From CAIYMF01 sp943329595 (GTDB taxonomy: Bacteria; Actinomycetota; Actinomycetes; S36-B12; CAIYMF01): a stretch of 7,184 nt of DNA. The notes beneath the pieces were generated by a model that saw nothing but the letters and a program-made list of their open reading frames with translations, was not told where the DNA came from and did no database searches. Within the stretch, counting starts at the first letter, position 1. Every line of letters starts with the position of its first letter. The translations under genes were made by a program, and so were the position numbers. Location of the stretch: positions 1 to 7,184 of the forward strand of contig CALQEM020000176.1 of NCBI GenBank assembly GCA_943329595.2, written 5' to 3'. Below, piece after piece: positions 1 to 5,713 of this stretch.

Positions 1-1
1 C

Positions 2-400
2 TTCGACTTCAAGAACACCGGTACCACCATTGAGTGGAAGGGTGAGGAGTCGATCGAGATCACGTCATCGACCGAGGACCGCGCCAAGGCGGCCCTCGAG
101 GTGCTACGCGACAAGTGGGTGAAGCGCCAGCTGTCACTCAAGACGATGAAGGCTGACGATCCCCGCGTCTCGGGCAAGGACTACAAGATCGCGATTGCGC
201 TGCTGGCGGGCATTTCGCAGGAGCAGGCTAAGAAGATCGGCAAGCTCATTCGTGACGAGGGACCCAAGGGAGTCAAAACCCAGGTGATGGGCGACGAGCT
301 TCGGGTCAGCAGCAAGAGTCGCGACGAGCTGCAGCAGGTGCAGGCACTGGTGCGCGATGCCGACCTCGACTTCGCGACCCAGTACGTCAACTACCGGTAG
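2..400 (+). CDS. yajQ: YajQ-family cyclic-di-GMP/nucleotide-binding protein, 5'-truncated by window edge
   Basis: The frame is open from base 2 to the TAG at 398-400 and gives 132 residues. It begins at the family's conserved FDFKNTGTTIEWKG stretch, so only about 30 N-terminal residues lie outside the window (the family is about 160 residues). Other family hallmarks are KRQLSLKT, SGKDYKI, the EQAKKIGKLIRD helix and the C-terminal end FATQYVNYR. YajQ proteins (UPF0234) have two ferredoxin-like folds. Some members bind cyclic di-GMP and act with transcription factors; others have been linked to nucleic-acid or nucleotide binding. Which role applies here cannot be told. The in-frame GTG at 101 is an internal codon, not the start. 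The gene converges on the minus-strand NuoB/C/I cassette, and no strong terminator hairpin was seen between them. It has no obvious functional tie to its respiratory neighbours. Confidence 0.95.
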   Translation, partial: FDFKNTGTTIEWKGEESIEITSSTEDRAKAALEVLRDKWVKRQLSLKTMKADDPRVSGKDYKIAIALLAGISQEQAKKIGKLIRDEGPKGVKTQVMGDELRVSSKSRDELQQVQALVRDADLDFATQYVNYR

Positions 401-413
401 GCCCAAGCCAGCG

Positions 414-509
414 TCACATCGCGTCGAGGATGCGCCCGACGGTGGTCCCGTTGCGCGCGGTCCATGGCGCGCCGAGCAGCACCACCACGCGCGCCGGCGC
501 CACCACCAT
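414..509 (-). CDS. Possible 31-residue ORF coupled to the NuoI-like gene; may be a gene remnant
   Basis: The ATG (509-507) shares one base with the TGA of the NuoI-like gene (TGATG), a common arrangement for coupled translation. No Shine-Dalgarno sequence is visible. The frame closes at 416-414, 13 bases from the yajQ stop. Of 31 sense codons, 30 end in G or C. I count GC at codon positions 1, 2 and 3 as 23, 17 and 30 of 31, which is the profile of real high-GC genes. The peptide has a hydrophobic strand (RVVVLLGAP), then NGTTVGRILDAM. This loosely resembles the N-terminal strand, phosphate loop and helix of NADPH-dependent FMN reductases or flavodoxin-like proteins (V-x-x-L-x-G-S-P-R-x-x-G-N-T pattern), which would make it a truncated remnant. 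It could equally be a chance short ORF. Function is unknown. Confidence 0.33.
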   Translation of the reverse strand: MVVAPARVVVLLGAPWTARNGTTVGRILDAM

Positions 510-820
510 CAGGAAAGTCGCTCACGATCATGCACGGCCGCCTCACGCGAGGTCTCGACCAGGTTGTCGACAGCACTCCACTCCAGCGCGTCGAAGGGAC
601 ACACGTCGATGCAGATGCCGCAGAACATGCACACGCCGTAGTCGATGGCGAAGTGGTCAAGAACGTTGATGGTGCGCTGGCGCCCCTCGGGCGGCGACGC
701 CGGATCGGGCTCGGCATGAGCCGTGAGCGTGATGCACCACACGGGGCACTCGCGCACGCACAGCATGCACGAGGTGCACTTGTCATCGAGCAGCACGATA
801 CTTCCGTGCCGCGTGGTCAC
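509..820 (-). CDS. nuoI: NuoI-like 2[4Fe-4S] ferredoxin-type protein (complex I subunit I homologue)
   Basis: The product is a 103-residue protein with two complete [4Fe-4S] motifs. The first is C15-x2-C18-x2-C21-x3-C25-P and the second is C64-x2-C67-x2-C70-x3-C74-P, followed by FDAL as in NuoI. The spacing between the motifs, with YGVCMFCGICIDVCP in the second, fits the NuoI/HycF/EchF family, which carries electrons through two cubane clusters (N6a and N6b in complex I). It is shorter than usual NuoI (about 150-200 residues): the N-terminal extension is almost absent and the tail is short and charged. There is an extra Cys29. The GTG start (820-818) overlaps the TGA of the NuoC-like gene in a GTGA junction, so translation is probably coupled. 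It is likely a paralogue of a NuoI in the regular nuo operon. It could instead be a dedicated ferredoxin for KorAB. The symbol marks the family, not proven membership of complex I. Confidence 0.87.
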   Translation of the reverse strand: MTTRHGSIVLLDDKCTSCMLCVRECPVWCITLTAHAEPDPASPPEGRQRTINVLDHFAIDYGVCMFCGICIDVCPFDALEWSAVDNLVETSREAAVHDRERLS

Positions 821-1290
821 AGCTCGACCACCCAGTCGGTCGCGTCGGCAGCGACGGGCCTCACGGGCCGCCTTCGGGCCCGAGCCTCATCGCCTGGCTC
901 GACTTCACCGGGCCACTCCGTGGAGGCGCGGCGGCCAAGACCGGCATCACGTCTCAGTGGCGGGGCGGCGATGCCCGCGGGTAGCAGCAGCGGGCGTAGG
1001 TCGATGTTGCCGAGGAATGACACCCCGAACATCTCGTGCACCTCACGCTCGGCGAAGGCAGCTCCGGGCCACAGGCCTGCGACCGAGTCGAGGCAGGGAT
1101 TCGCGCGGTCGAGGGTGCAGCGCAGGCCACGATCGGCCACGCCCGCGTCACCTCCGACCACCAGAACGACGTCGAGTGTCGAGGCAGCCGGGTCGTCGAC
1201 GGCGGTGAGCAGGCCGAACCACGCACCTCCACCGTCGCGCATGGCGGTCGCAGCGGCGTTCCAGCCACCCGCGTGGACCTCAGTGATCAT
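817..1290 (-). CDS. nuoC: NuoC-like protein (complex I 30-kDa subunit homologue)
   Basis: The product has 157 residues. The family signature lies in the middle: EREVHEMFG at 81-89, then GNIDLRPLLLP at 94-104, matching the E-R-E-x-x-D/E-M-F-G and L-R-x-L-L-x-P patterns of NuoC and of HycE/EchD-type subunits. It is followed by PLRRD and WPGEVEP, also typical of the family tail. NuoC carries no cofactor; it is a scaffold that normally packs against NuoD and NuoI in the hydrophilic arm. The N-terminal 80 residues are more divergent. The ATG (1290-1288) overlaps the NuoB-like stop as ATGA, and the stop overlaps the NuoI-like GTG, so the three genes are one transcriptional and translational unit. 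There is no fused NuoD domain and no NuoD gene in the cassette, which is odd because NuoC usually partners it. Other candidates are group 4 hydrogenase-type NuoC homologues. Confidence 0.85.
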   Translation of the reverse strand: MITEVHAGGWNAAATAMRDGGGAWFGLLTAVDDPAASTLDVVLVVGGDAGVADRGLRCTLDRANPCLDSVAGLWPGAAFAEREVHEMFGVSFLGNIDLRPLLLPAGIAAPPLRRDAGLGRRASTEWPGEVEPGDEARARRRPVRPVAADATDWVVEL

Positions 1291-1679
1291 TCGGCACCGG
1301 CCGAGGACAGCGTCGCTAGTTCGGCGAGGGCCGAGTCGAGCAGGTTCGGACGTGGCGGGCAGCCGGGTACATACACGTCAACCGGCAGATGTTCGCCGAT
1401 TCCGGGCACCACGGAGTACGAGTCCCAATACGGGCCGCCGCTCGTGGCGCAGGCGCCGAAGGCGATGACGTGACGGGGTTCGGGCAGGGCCTGATAGCGG
1501 GCCAGCACCGTGGGCAGGGCCGCGAGAGTGACTGTTCCGGCCACCACCAGCACGTGCGCGTCGACCGGCGCCTCACCCCGCTCGGGCAGGGCGACCGCGA
1601 GTTCAACCGCGCAGCAGGCGAGCGCCATCTCGTCAACCGCGAAGCTGCGGCCGCCACCTGTCCAGACGCGTACGGTCAT
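1287..1679 (-). CDS. nuoB: NuoB-like [4Fe-4S] protein (complex I 20-kDa subunit homologue), compact form
   Basis: The product has 130 residues when started at the ATG at 1679-1677, chosen because an AGGA (minus strand, 1690-1687) sits 7 bases upstream. The frame stays open to 1901, but that extension would run through the divergent region into korA and has no NuoB similarity. All four cluster-N2 ligands are present: tandem C22-C23, C77 in GACATSGGP and C107 in DVYVPGCPPRP, the diagnostic NuoB motif. The strand HVLVVAGTVT is also typical. It is shorter than usual NuoB (about 160-230 residues). The N-terminus is short. Between the tandem cysteines and the VVAGT strand there are only about 22 residues, and the Y-D-x-x-R-F-G and S-P-R-Q segments seen in standard NuoB are absent. 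The protein probably carries a [4Fe-4S] cluster at the end of an electron chain. The electron acceptor is unknown. It is the first gene of the cassette. Confidence 0.87.
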   Translation of the reverse strand: MTVRVWTGGGRSFAVDEMALACCAVELAVALPERGEAPVDAHVLVVAGTVTLAALPTVLARYQALPEPRHVIAFGACATSGGPYWDSYSVVPGIGEHLPVDVYVPGCPPRPNLLDSALAELATLSSAGAE

Positions 1680-1759
1680 GTTGCCATCCTGCCCCCTGCC
1701 CGCGTGCAAGACTGTGCCGCCACCCGGCACGCCCAGCCATAGCGGTGAACCCATGGGCG

Positions 1760-1765
1760 TAGACT
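1760..1765 (+). promoter_or_regulatory. Candidate -10 element for korA
   Basis: TAGACT fits the actinobacterial T-A-n-n-n-T -10 pattern and lies 41 bases before the korA ATG, leaving a plausible leader of about 30 bases with a strong Shine-Dalgarno sequence. No good -35 is visible at 17 bases spacing, so this is only a candidate. Confidence 0.3.
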
Positions 1766-1777
1766 CGCACCACTTCC

Positions 1778-1795
1778 ACGTCGGAGGAGGGACGT
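1778..1795 (+). promoter_or_regulatory. korA ribosome binding site in the loop of a short inverted repeat
   Basis: GGAGGAGGG at 1783-1791 is a very strong Shine-Dalgarno sequence 9 bases before the ATG at 1801, and it fixes that start over the ATG at 1753. It is flanked by ACGTC (1778-1782) and GACGT (1791-1795), which can pair to leave GGAGGAGG in an 8-base loop. Confidence 0.6.
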
Positions 1796-1800
1796 CAGAA

Positions 1801-3666
1801 ATGTCCAAGGAGCTCATCGAGCTCGACCAGGTGATCATCCGCTTTGCTGGCGACTCCGGCGACGGCATGCAACTCACCGGCGACCGATTCACGTCGACCA
1901 CAGCATCCTTCGGTAACGACCTGTCGACTCAGCCCGACTTCCCTGCCGAGATCCGCGCCCCAGCCGGCACCCTCGCGGGGGTCAGCGCCTTTCAACTGCA
2001 CTTCGCCAACCACGACATCATGACGCCCGGCGACTCAGCCCACGTGCTAGTGGCGATGAACCCCGCGGCACTCAAGGCGAACATCAGCGAGTTGCGCCGC
2101 GGCGGCGACATCATTGCCAACACCGACGAGTTCACCAAGCGCAACCTCGATCGCGTCGGCTACGTGTCGAACCCCCTCGACGACGGCTCGCTCGACTCGT
2201 ACAAGGTGCATCCCATCCCGCTTACGTCGCTGACCATCGAGGCCCTCAAGGAGTCCGGGCTTGGCAAGAAGGACGCAGAGCGCGCCAAGAACATGTTCGC
2301 CCTCGGAATGCTGACGTGGCTCTACAACCGTCCCTCCGGGGGCACGATCGCCTGGCTCGAGGGCAAGTTCGGCAAGAAGCCCGACATCCTGCGCGCCAAC
2401 ATCACCGCCTTCGAGGCTGGCTGGTCGTTCGGCGAAACCACCGAGGAGTTTTCGGTGCAGTACGAGGTTCGGCCCGCGGAGTTACCCCACGGCACCTACC
2501 GCAACATCAGCGGCAACATCGCCCTGTCGTACGGGCTCATCGCGGCAAGCCAGCAAACCGGACTGCCGCTCTACCTCGGCTCGTACCCCATCACACCAGC
2601 TTCTGACATTCTGCACGAACTGAGCAAGCACAAGCACTTCGGCGTGACCACCTTCCAGGCCGAGGACGAGATCGCGGGCGTAGGCGCGGCCATCGGAGCG
2701 GCGTATGGCGGCGCGCTGGCCATCACCACCACGTCAGGCCCGGGCGTCGCGCTGAAGTCCGAGGCCATCGGTCTGGCGGTGTCGCTCGAACTGCCCCTGA
2801 TTGTGATCGACGTTCAGCGCGGTGGCCCCTCCACCGGGTTGCCCACCAAGACCGAGCAGAGCGACCTGCTGCAGGTGATGTTCGGGCGCAACGGCGAGGC
2901 GCCGGTGCCCATCGTCGCCCCCCGCTCACCCAGCGACTGCTTCGACGCCGCCCTCGAGGTGGCCCGAATCGCCACCACCTACCGCACCCCGGTGTTCCTG
3001 CTCAGCGACGGCTATATCGCCAACGGCTCCGAGCCCTGGCTGGTGCCCTCGGTTGAGGACCTGCCCGACCTCACGGTGACCTTCGCCACCGAGCCCAACC
3101 ACACGACTGCCGACGGCACCGCCGAGTACTGGCCCTACCTGCGCGACCCGCACACCCTCGCCCGCCCCTGGGCAGTACCCGGCACTCCGGGCCTCGAGCA
3201 CCGCATTGGCGGCCTCGAAAAGGCCGATGGCACCGGACACATCTCGTACGACCCCACCAACCACGACCTCATGGTGCGCGCCCGCGCGGCCAAGATCGCC
3301 GGAATTGACGTGCCCGACCTCGAGGTTGACGACCCCGATGCCGACGCGACCGTGCTGATGCTGGGCTGGGGCTCGACATACGGACCCATCGGTGTCGCGT
3401 GTAAGCACGCGCGTCGGGCCGGCATCAAGGTGGCCCAGGCGCACCTGCGGCACCTCAACCCCTTCCCTGCCAACACGGGCGCGATTCTCAAGCGCTACCA
3501 GCATGTAGTTGTGCCTGAGATGAACCTCGGCCAGCTCGCCATGCTGCTGCGAGCCCGCTACCTGGTCGACGTCATCAGCTACAACCAGGTGCGCGGTATG
3601 CCCTTCAAGTCAGATGAATTGCTCCAAGTCATCGAAGACGTCAATGCGAACGGAGCCATCCAGTGA
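1801..3666 (+). CDS. korA: 2-oxoacid:ferredoxin oxidoreductase, fused gamma-alpha subunit (KorA)
   Basis: The product has 621 residues, the usual length for the actinobacterial gamma-alpha fusion, and is very similar along its length to what I recall of mycobacterial KorA. Residues 1-200 form the gamma domain with GDSGDG at 17-22 and LTGDRF at 26-30. The alpha (pyrimidine-binding) domain begins near 230 and includes YPITP at 262-266, FQAEDE near 285, TSGPG near 311 and GGPSTGLPTKTEQSDL at 341-356. The C-terminal part has the LGWGSTYGPI and HLNPFP motifs. With KorB it would catalyse CoA-dependent oxidative decarboxylation of a 2-oxoacid, probably 2-oxoglutarate, giving succinyl-CoA, CO2 and reduced ferredoxin in the cytoplasm. 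The substrate is inferred from family similarity. The start is set by the strong Shine-Dalgarno sequence at 1783-1791. The stop overlaps the korB GTG by four bases, implying coupled translation. It lies divergent from the NuoB/C/I cassette. Confidence 0.97.
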   Translation: MSKELIELDQVIIRFAGDSGDGMQLTGDRFTSTTASFGNDLSTQPDFPAEIRAPAGTLAGVSAFQLHFANHDIMTPGDSAHVLVAMNPAALKANISELRRGGDIIANTDEFTKRNLDRVGYVSNPLDDGSLDSYKVHPIPLTSLTIEALKESGLGKKDAERAKNMFALGMLTWLYNRPSGGTIAWLEGKFGKKPDILRANITAFEAGWSFGETTEEFSVQYEVRPAELPHGTYRNISGNIALSYGLIAASQQTGLPLYLGSYPITPASDILHELSKHKHFGVTTFQAEDEIAGVGAAIGAAYGGALAITTTSGPGVALKSEAIGLAVSLELPLIVIDVQRGGPSTGLPTKTEQSDLLQVMFGRNGEAPVPIVAPRSPSDCFDAALEVARIATTYRTPVFLLSDGYIANGSEPWLVPSVEDLPDLTVTFATEPNHTTADGTAEYWPYLRDPHTLARPWAVPGTPGLEHRIGGLEKADGTGHISYDPTNHDLMVRARAAKIAGIDVPDLEVDDPDADATVLMLGWGSTYGPIGVACKHARRAGIKVAQAHLRHLNPFPANTGAILKRYQHVVVPEMNLGQLAMLLRARYLVDVISYNQVRGMPFKSDELLQVIEDVNANGAIQ

Positions 3667-4715
3667 GCACCGAGGCCATTCCCGCACTGTCGCTCGTGCC
3701 CAAGGACTCCGCGGGCCAGAGCGCCAAGGACTTTAAGACCGACCAGGAGGTGCGCTGGTGTCCGGGGTGTGGCGACTACGCCATTCTGGCGGCCGTGCAG
3801 AGCTTCCTGCCCGAACTCGGCCTCGCGCGCGAGAACATTGTGTTCGTCTCCGGCATCGGGTGCTCATCGCGCTTCCCCTACTACATGAACACCTACGGCA
3901 TGCACTCGATTCATGGCCGTGCGCCAGCGATCGCGTCCGGACTCGCGATGTCGCGGCCCGACCTCTCGGTGTGGGTCATCACCGGCGACGGCGATGCCCT
4001 CTCCATCGGCGGCAACCATCTCATCCACGCGCTACGCCGCAATGTGAACCTCAAGATTCTGCTGTTCAATAACCGCATCTACGGACTCACCAAGGGGCAG
4101 TACTCCCCCACCTCCGAGATCGGCAAGATCACCAAGTCGACGCCCATGGGCTCGCTTGACTACCCCTTCAACCCCGTGTCGCTCGCCCTCGGCGCAGAGG
4201 CCACCTTCGTGGCCCGCACCCTCGACTCTGACCGCAAGCACCTCACCGAGGTGCTACGCGCCGCCGCGGCCCACGAGGGCACGGCCCTGGTCGAGATCTA
4301 CCAGAACTGCAACATCTTCAACGACGGCGCGTTCGAGCCACTCAAGGACAGTGACGTGCGCGACGACGTCACCATTCGCCTGCAGCACGGTGAGCCGATC
4401 AGGTTCGGCGCCGACAATTCGCGCGCAGTAGCCCGTATGCCCGACGGCACTGTGCAGGTGGTGTCCGTCGACGAGGTAGGACTCGACAGCGTGCTGGTGC
4501 ACGACGCTCACGCCACCGACCCCGGTGTCGCGTTCGCCCTATCGAGGCTGTCTGACCCGGTGACCCTGCAGGACACTCCCATCGGAATCTTCCGCGATGT
4601 GCACCGCCCCTCATACGACCGCCTGCTGCGCGAACAGTTGGCAACGGCGCGTGAGGCACGCGGCACCGGCGACCTCGGAGCCCTGCTGCTCGGCAACGAC
4701 ACGTGGACCGTGTGA
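3663..4715 (+). CDS. korB: 2-oxoacid:ferredoxin oxidoreductase, beta subunit (KorB)
   Basis: The product has 350 residues starting at a GTG in a GTGA overlap with the korA stop; GGAG at 3652-3655 is well spaced. It holds the thiamine diphosphate and the [4Fe-4S] cluster. The cluster ligands are visible: C33 and C36 in WCPGCGDY, C67 in GIGCSSR and C216 in YQNCNIF. The thiamine diphosphate/Mg motif starts with GDGD at 108-111 and ends with N136-N137 in LLFNN. HSIHGRAPAIA and YGLTKGQYSPTS are family hallmarks, and the protein ends in DTWTV as I recall for mycobacterial relatives. With KorA it forms the complete enzyme; no separate ferredoxin-type delta subunit is fused or follows. In mycobacteria KorAB supports a TCA cycle route around 2-oxoglutarate dehydrogenase. 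Reduced ferredoxin is the expected product. Confidence 0.97.
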   Translation: MSTEAIPALSLVPKDSAGQSAKDFKTDQEVRWCPGCGDYAILAAVQSFLPELGLARENIVFVSGIGCSSRFPYYMNTYGMHSIHGRAPAIASGLAMSRPDLSVWVITGDGDALSIGGNHLIHALRRNVNLKILLFNNRIYGLTKGQYSPTSEIGKITKSTPMGSLDYPFNPVSLALGAEATFVARTLDSDRKHLTEVLRAAAAHEGTALVEIYQNCNIFNDGAFEPLKDSDVRDDVTIRLQHGEPIRFGADNSRAVARMPDGTVQVVSVDEVGLDSVLVHDAHATDPGVAFALSRLSDPVTLQDTPIGIFRDVHRPSYDRLLREQLATAREARGTGDLGALLLGNDTWTV

Positions 4716-4740
4716 CCCCTCACCGCGCGACCTCCTAGCC

Positions 4741-5697
4741 GTGGCACGGCGCACCCGAAGCGACTACGCCACCGGTCTGCTGCTTGCCACCTTCGCCTAC
4801 GCGACGTGGGGCCTGTTTCCACTGTTCTTCCCCCTCCTCAAGCCCGCCAGCGCGCTCGAGATCCTCGCGCACCGCATCTTCTGGACCCTGCTGTTCTTAC
4901 TACTGCTACTCAGTGTCCGACACCTCTGGGGCTCGGTACGCCAGCAGCTCGCCCGACGTCAGGCCATGGGCCTTCTGGCCATCGCAGCGGTGGCGGTGAG
5001 CAGCAACTGGGCTCTCTACATCTGGGCGGTCAACAGCGGGCATGTGGTGGAAGGCTCATTCGGCTACTTCATCAACCCGCTGGTGGCCGTACTGTTCGGC
5101 GTGAGCCTCCTGGGCGAGCGGCTGCGCCGCCTGCAGTGGGCGTCGGTCGCCCTCGGCGCGCTGGCGGTGCTCGAACTCACCTACGCCTACGGCCGCCCAC
5201 CGTGGATCGCGCTCGGACTCGCCCTCACGTTCGCCCTGTACGGGCTGGTGAAGAAGGTTGCGAAGGTTCCCGCCATCGAGGCGCTCGCCATCGAGACCAC
5301 GTACCTCATCCCGTTCTCGCTGGCCTACCTGCTCTATCTGAGCGTGTCCGGACAGTCGACCTTCGGCCACTCCTCAGTGGGCAACACCGCGCTACTAGCC
5401 CTCACCGGAGTGGTCACCGCGCTTCCGCTGCTGGCCTTCGGAGGCTCGGTCAACCGCATTCCCCTCTCAACCGTGGGGCTGCTGCAATACATCACACCGG
5501 TGCTGCAGTTCCTGTGCGGCGTACTCATTTACCGCGAGGTGATGACAGGCGCCGGCTGGGTCGGGTTCGCCATCGTGTGGGTGGCCGTCATGGTGATGTC
5601 GTTCGACGCGATTCGCACGGCGCGCGACCCCGAGTGGGTGGGCGGGCTGCAGCGCGTACCGGCAGCGAGCAGCCACGGGTCGAACCTTCCCGACTGA
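4741..5697 (+). CDS. rarD: RarD-type EamA-family membrane transporter
   Basis: The product has 318 residues from the GTG at 4741. Starting there gives the standard RarD N-terminus, a short basic lead then a first membrane helix (about 10-30) with ATWGLFPLFFPLLKP. RarD hallmarks include LEILAHRIFW at 39-48, SSNWALYIWAVN at 87-98, GYFINPLVAVLFG at 108-120 and LQYITP at 249-253. About ten hydrophobic segments can be read, as expected for the drug/metabolite transporter superfamily (two EamA repeats). The frame extends upstream to 4597, but that part overlaps korB and is not RarD-like. No good Shine-Dalgarno sequence precedes the GTG, so translation may depend on the korB end 25 bases upstream. 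RarD is named for a chloramphenicol-sensitivity phenotype; its substrate is not known. It is probably co-transcribed with korAB. The C-terminal tail after about 290 is polar and cytosolic in character. Confidence 0.93.
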   Translation: MARRTRSDYATGLLLATFAYATWGLFPLFFPLLKPASALEILAHRIFWTLLFLLLLLSVRHLWGSVRQQLARRQAMGLLAIAAVAVSSNWALYIWAVNSGHVVEGSFGYFINPLVAVLFGVSLLGERLRRLQWASVALGALAVLELTYAYGRPPWIALGLALTFALYGLVKKVAKVPAIEALAIETTYLIPFSLAYLLYLSVSGQSTFGHSSVGNTALLALTGVVTALPLLAFGGSVNRIPLSTVGLLQYITPVLQFLCGVLIYREVMTGAGWVGFAIVWVAVMVMSFDAIRTARDPEWVGGLQRVPAASSHGSNLPD

Positions 5698-5713
5698 GAG
5701 CACTCACCGACCC

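Larger units (their letters stand above)
1680..1800. promoter_or_regulatory. Divergent control region between the NuoB/C/I cassette and korAB
   Basis: These 121 bases separate the outward-facing starts of the NuoB-like gene and korA, so promoters for both units should lie here. A perfect 6-base inverted repeat with a 5-base loop (GTGCCG, 1714-1719; CGGCAC, 1725-1730) lies near the middle. An 8-base palindrome CCCATGGG lies at 1750-1757. Either could be an operator half-site pair or a transcript hairpin; no known regulator motif was recognised. No convincing promoter for the minus strand was found. Confidence 0.55.

Noticed and set aside
391..400. Perfect palindrome CTACCGGTAG at the yajQ stop
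   Set aside because: Formed by the conserved last codons and the stop; too short and without a T-run to be a terminator.
464..1468. 334-codon open frame on the plus strand antisense to the NuoB/C/I cassette
   Set aside because: It mirrors the minus-strand genes; its translation is Arg/Ser/Pro-rich with no recognisable domain, while the minus strand gives clear Fe-S and NuoC motifs.
1510..1800. N-terminal extension of korA
   Set aside because: The frame is open upstream but overlaps the NuoB-like gene; the strong Shine-Dalgarno sequence and family start place the ATG at 1801. The ATG at 1753 has no ribosome binding site.
2926..3504. 192-codon minus-strand open frame within korA
   Set aside because: Antisense shadow of a well-conserved gene; the translation has no recognisable domain.
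4730..4736. ACCTCCT just before the rarD GTG, identical to the anti-Shine-Dalgarno core
   Set aside because: It is in the wrong sense to bind 16S rRNA and is most simply a chance GC-rich string.
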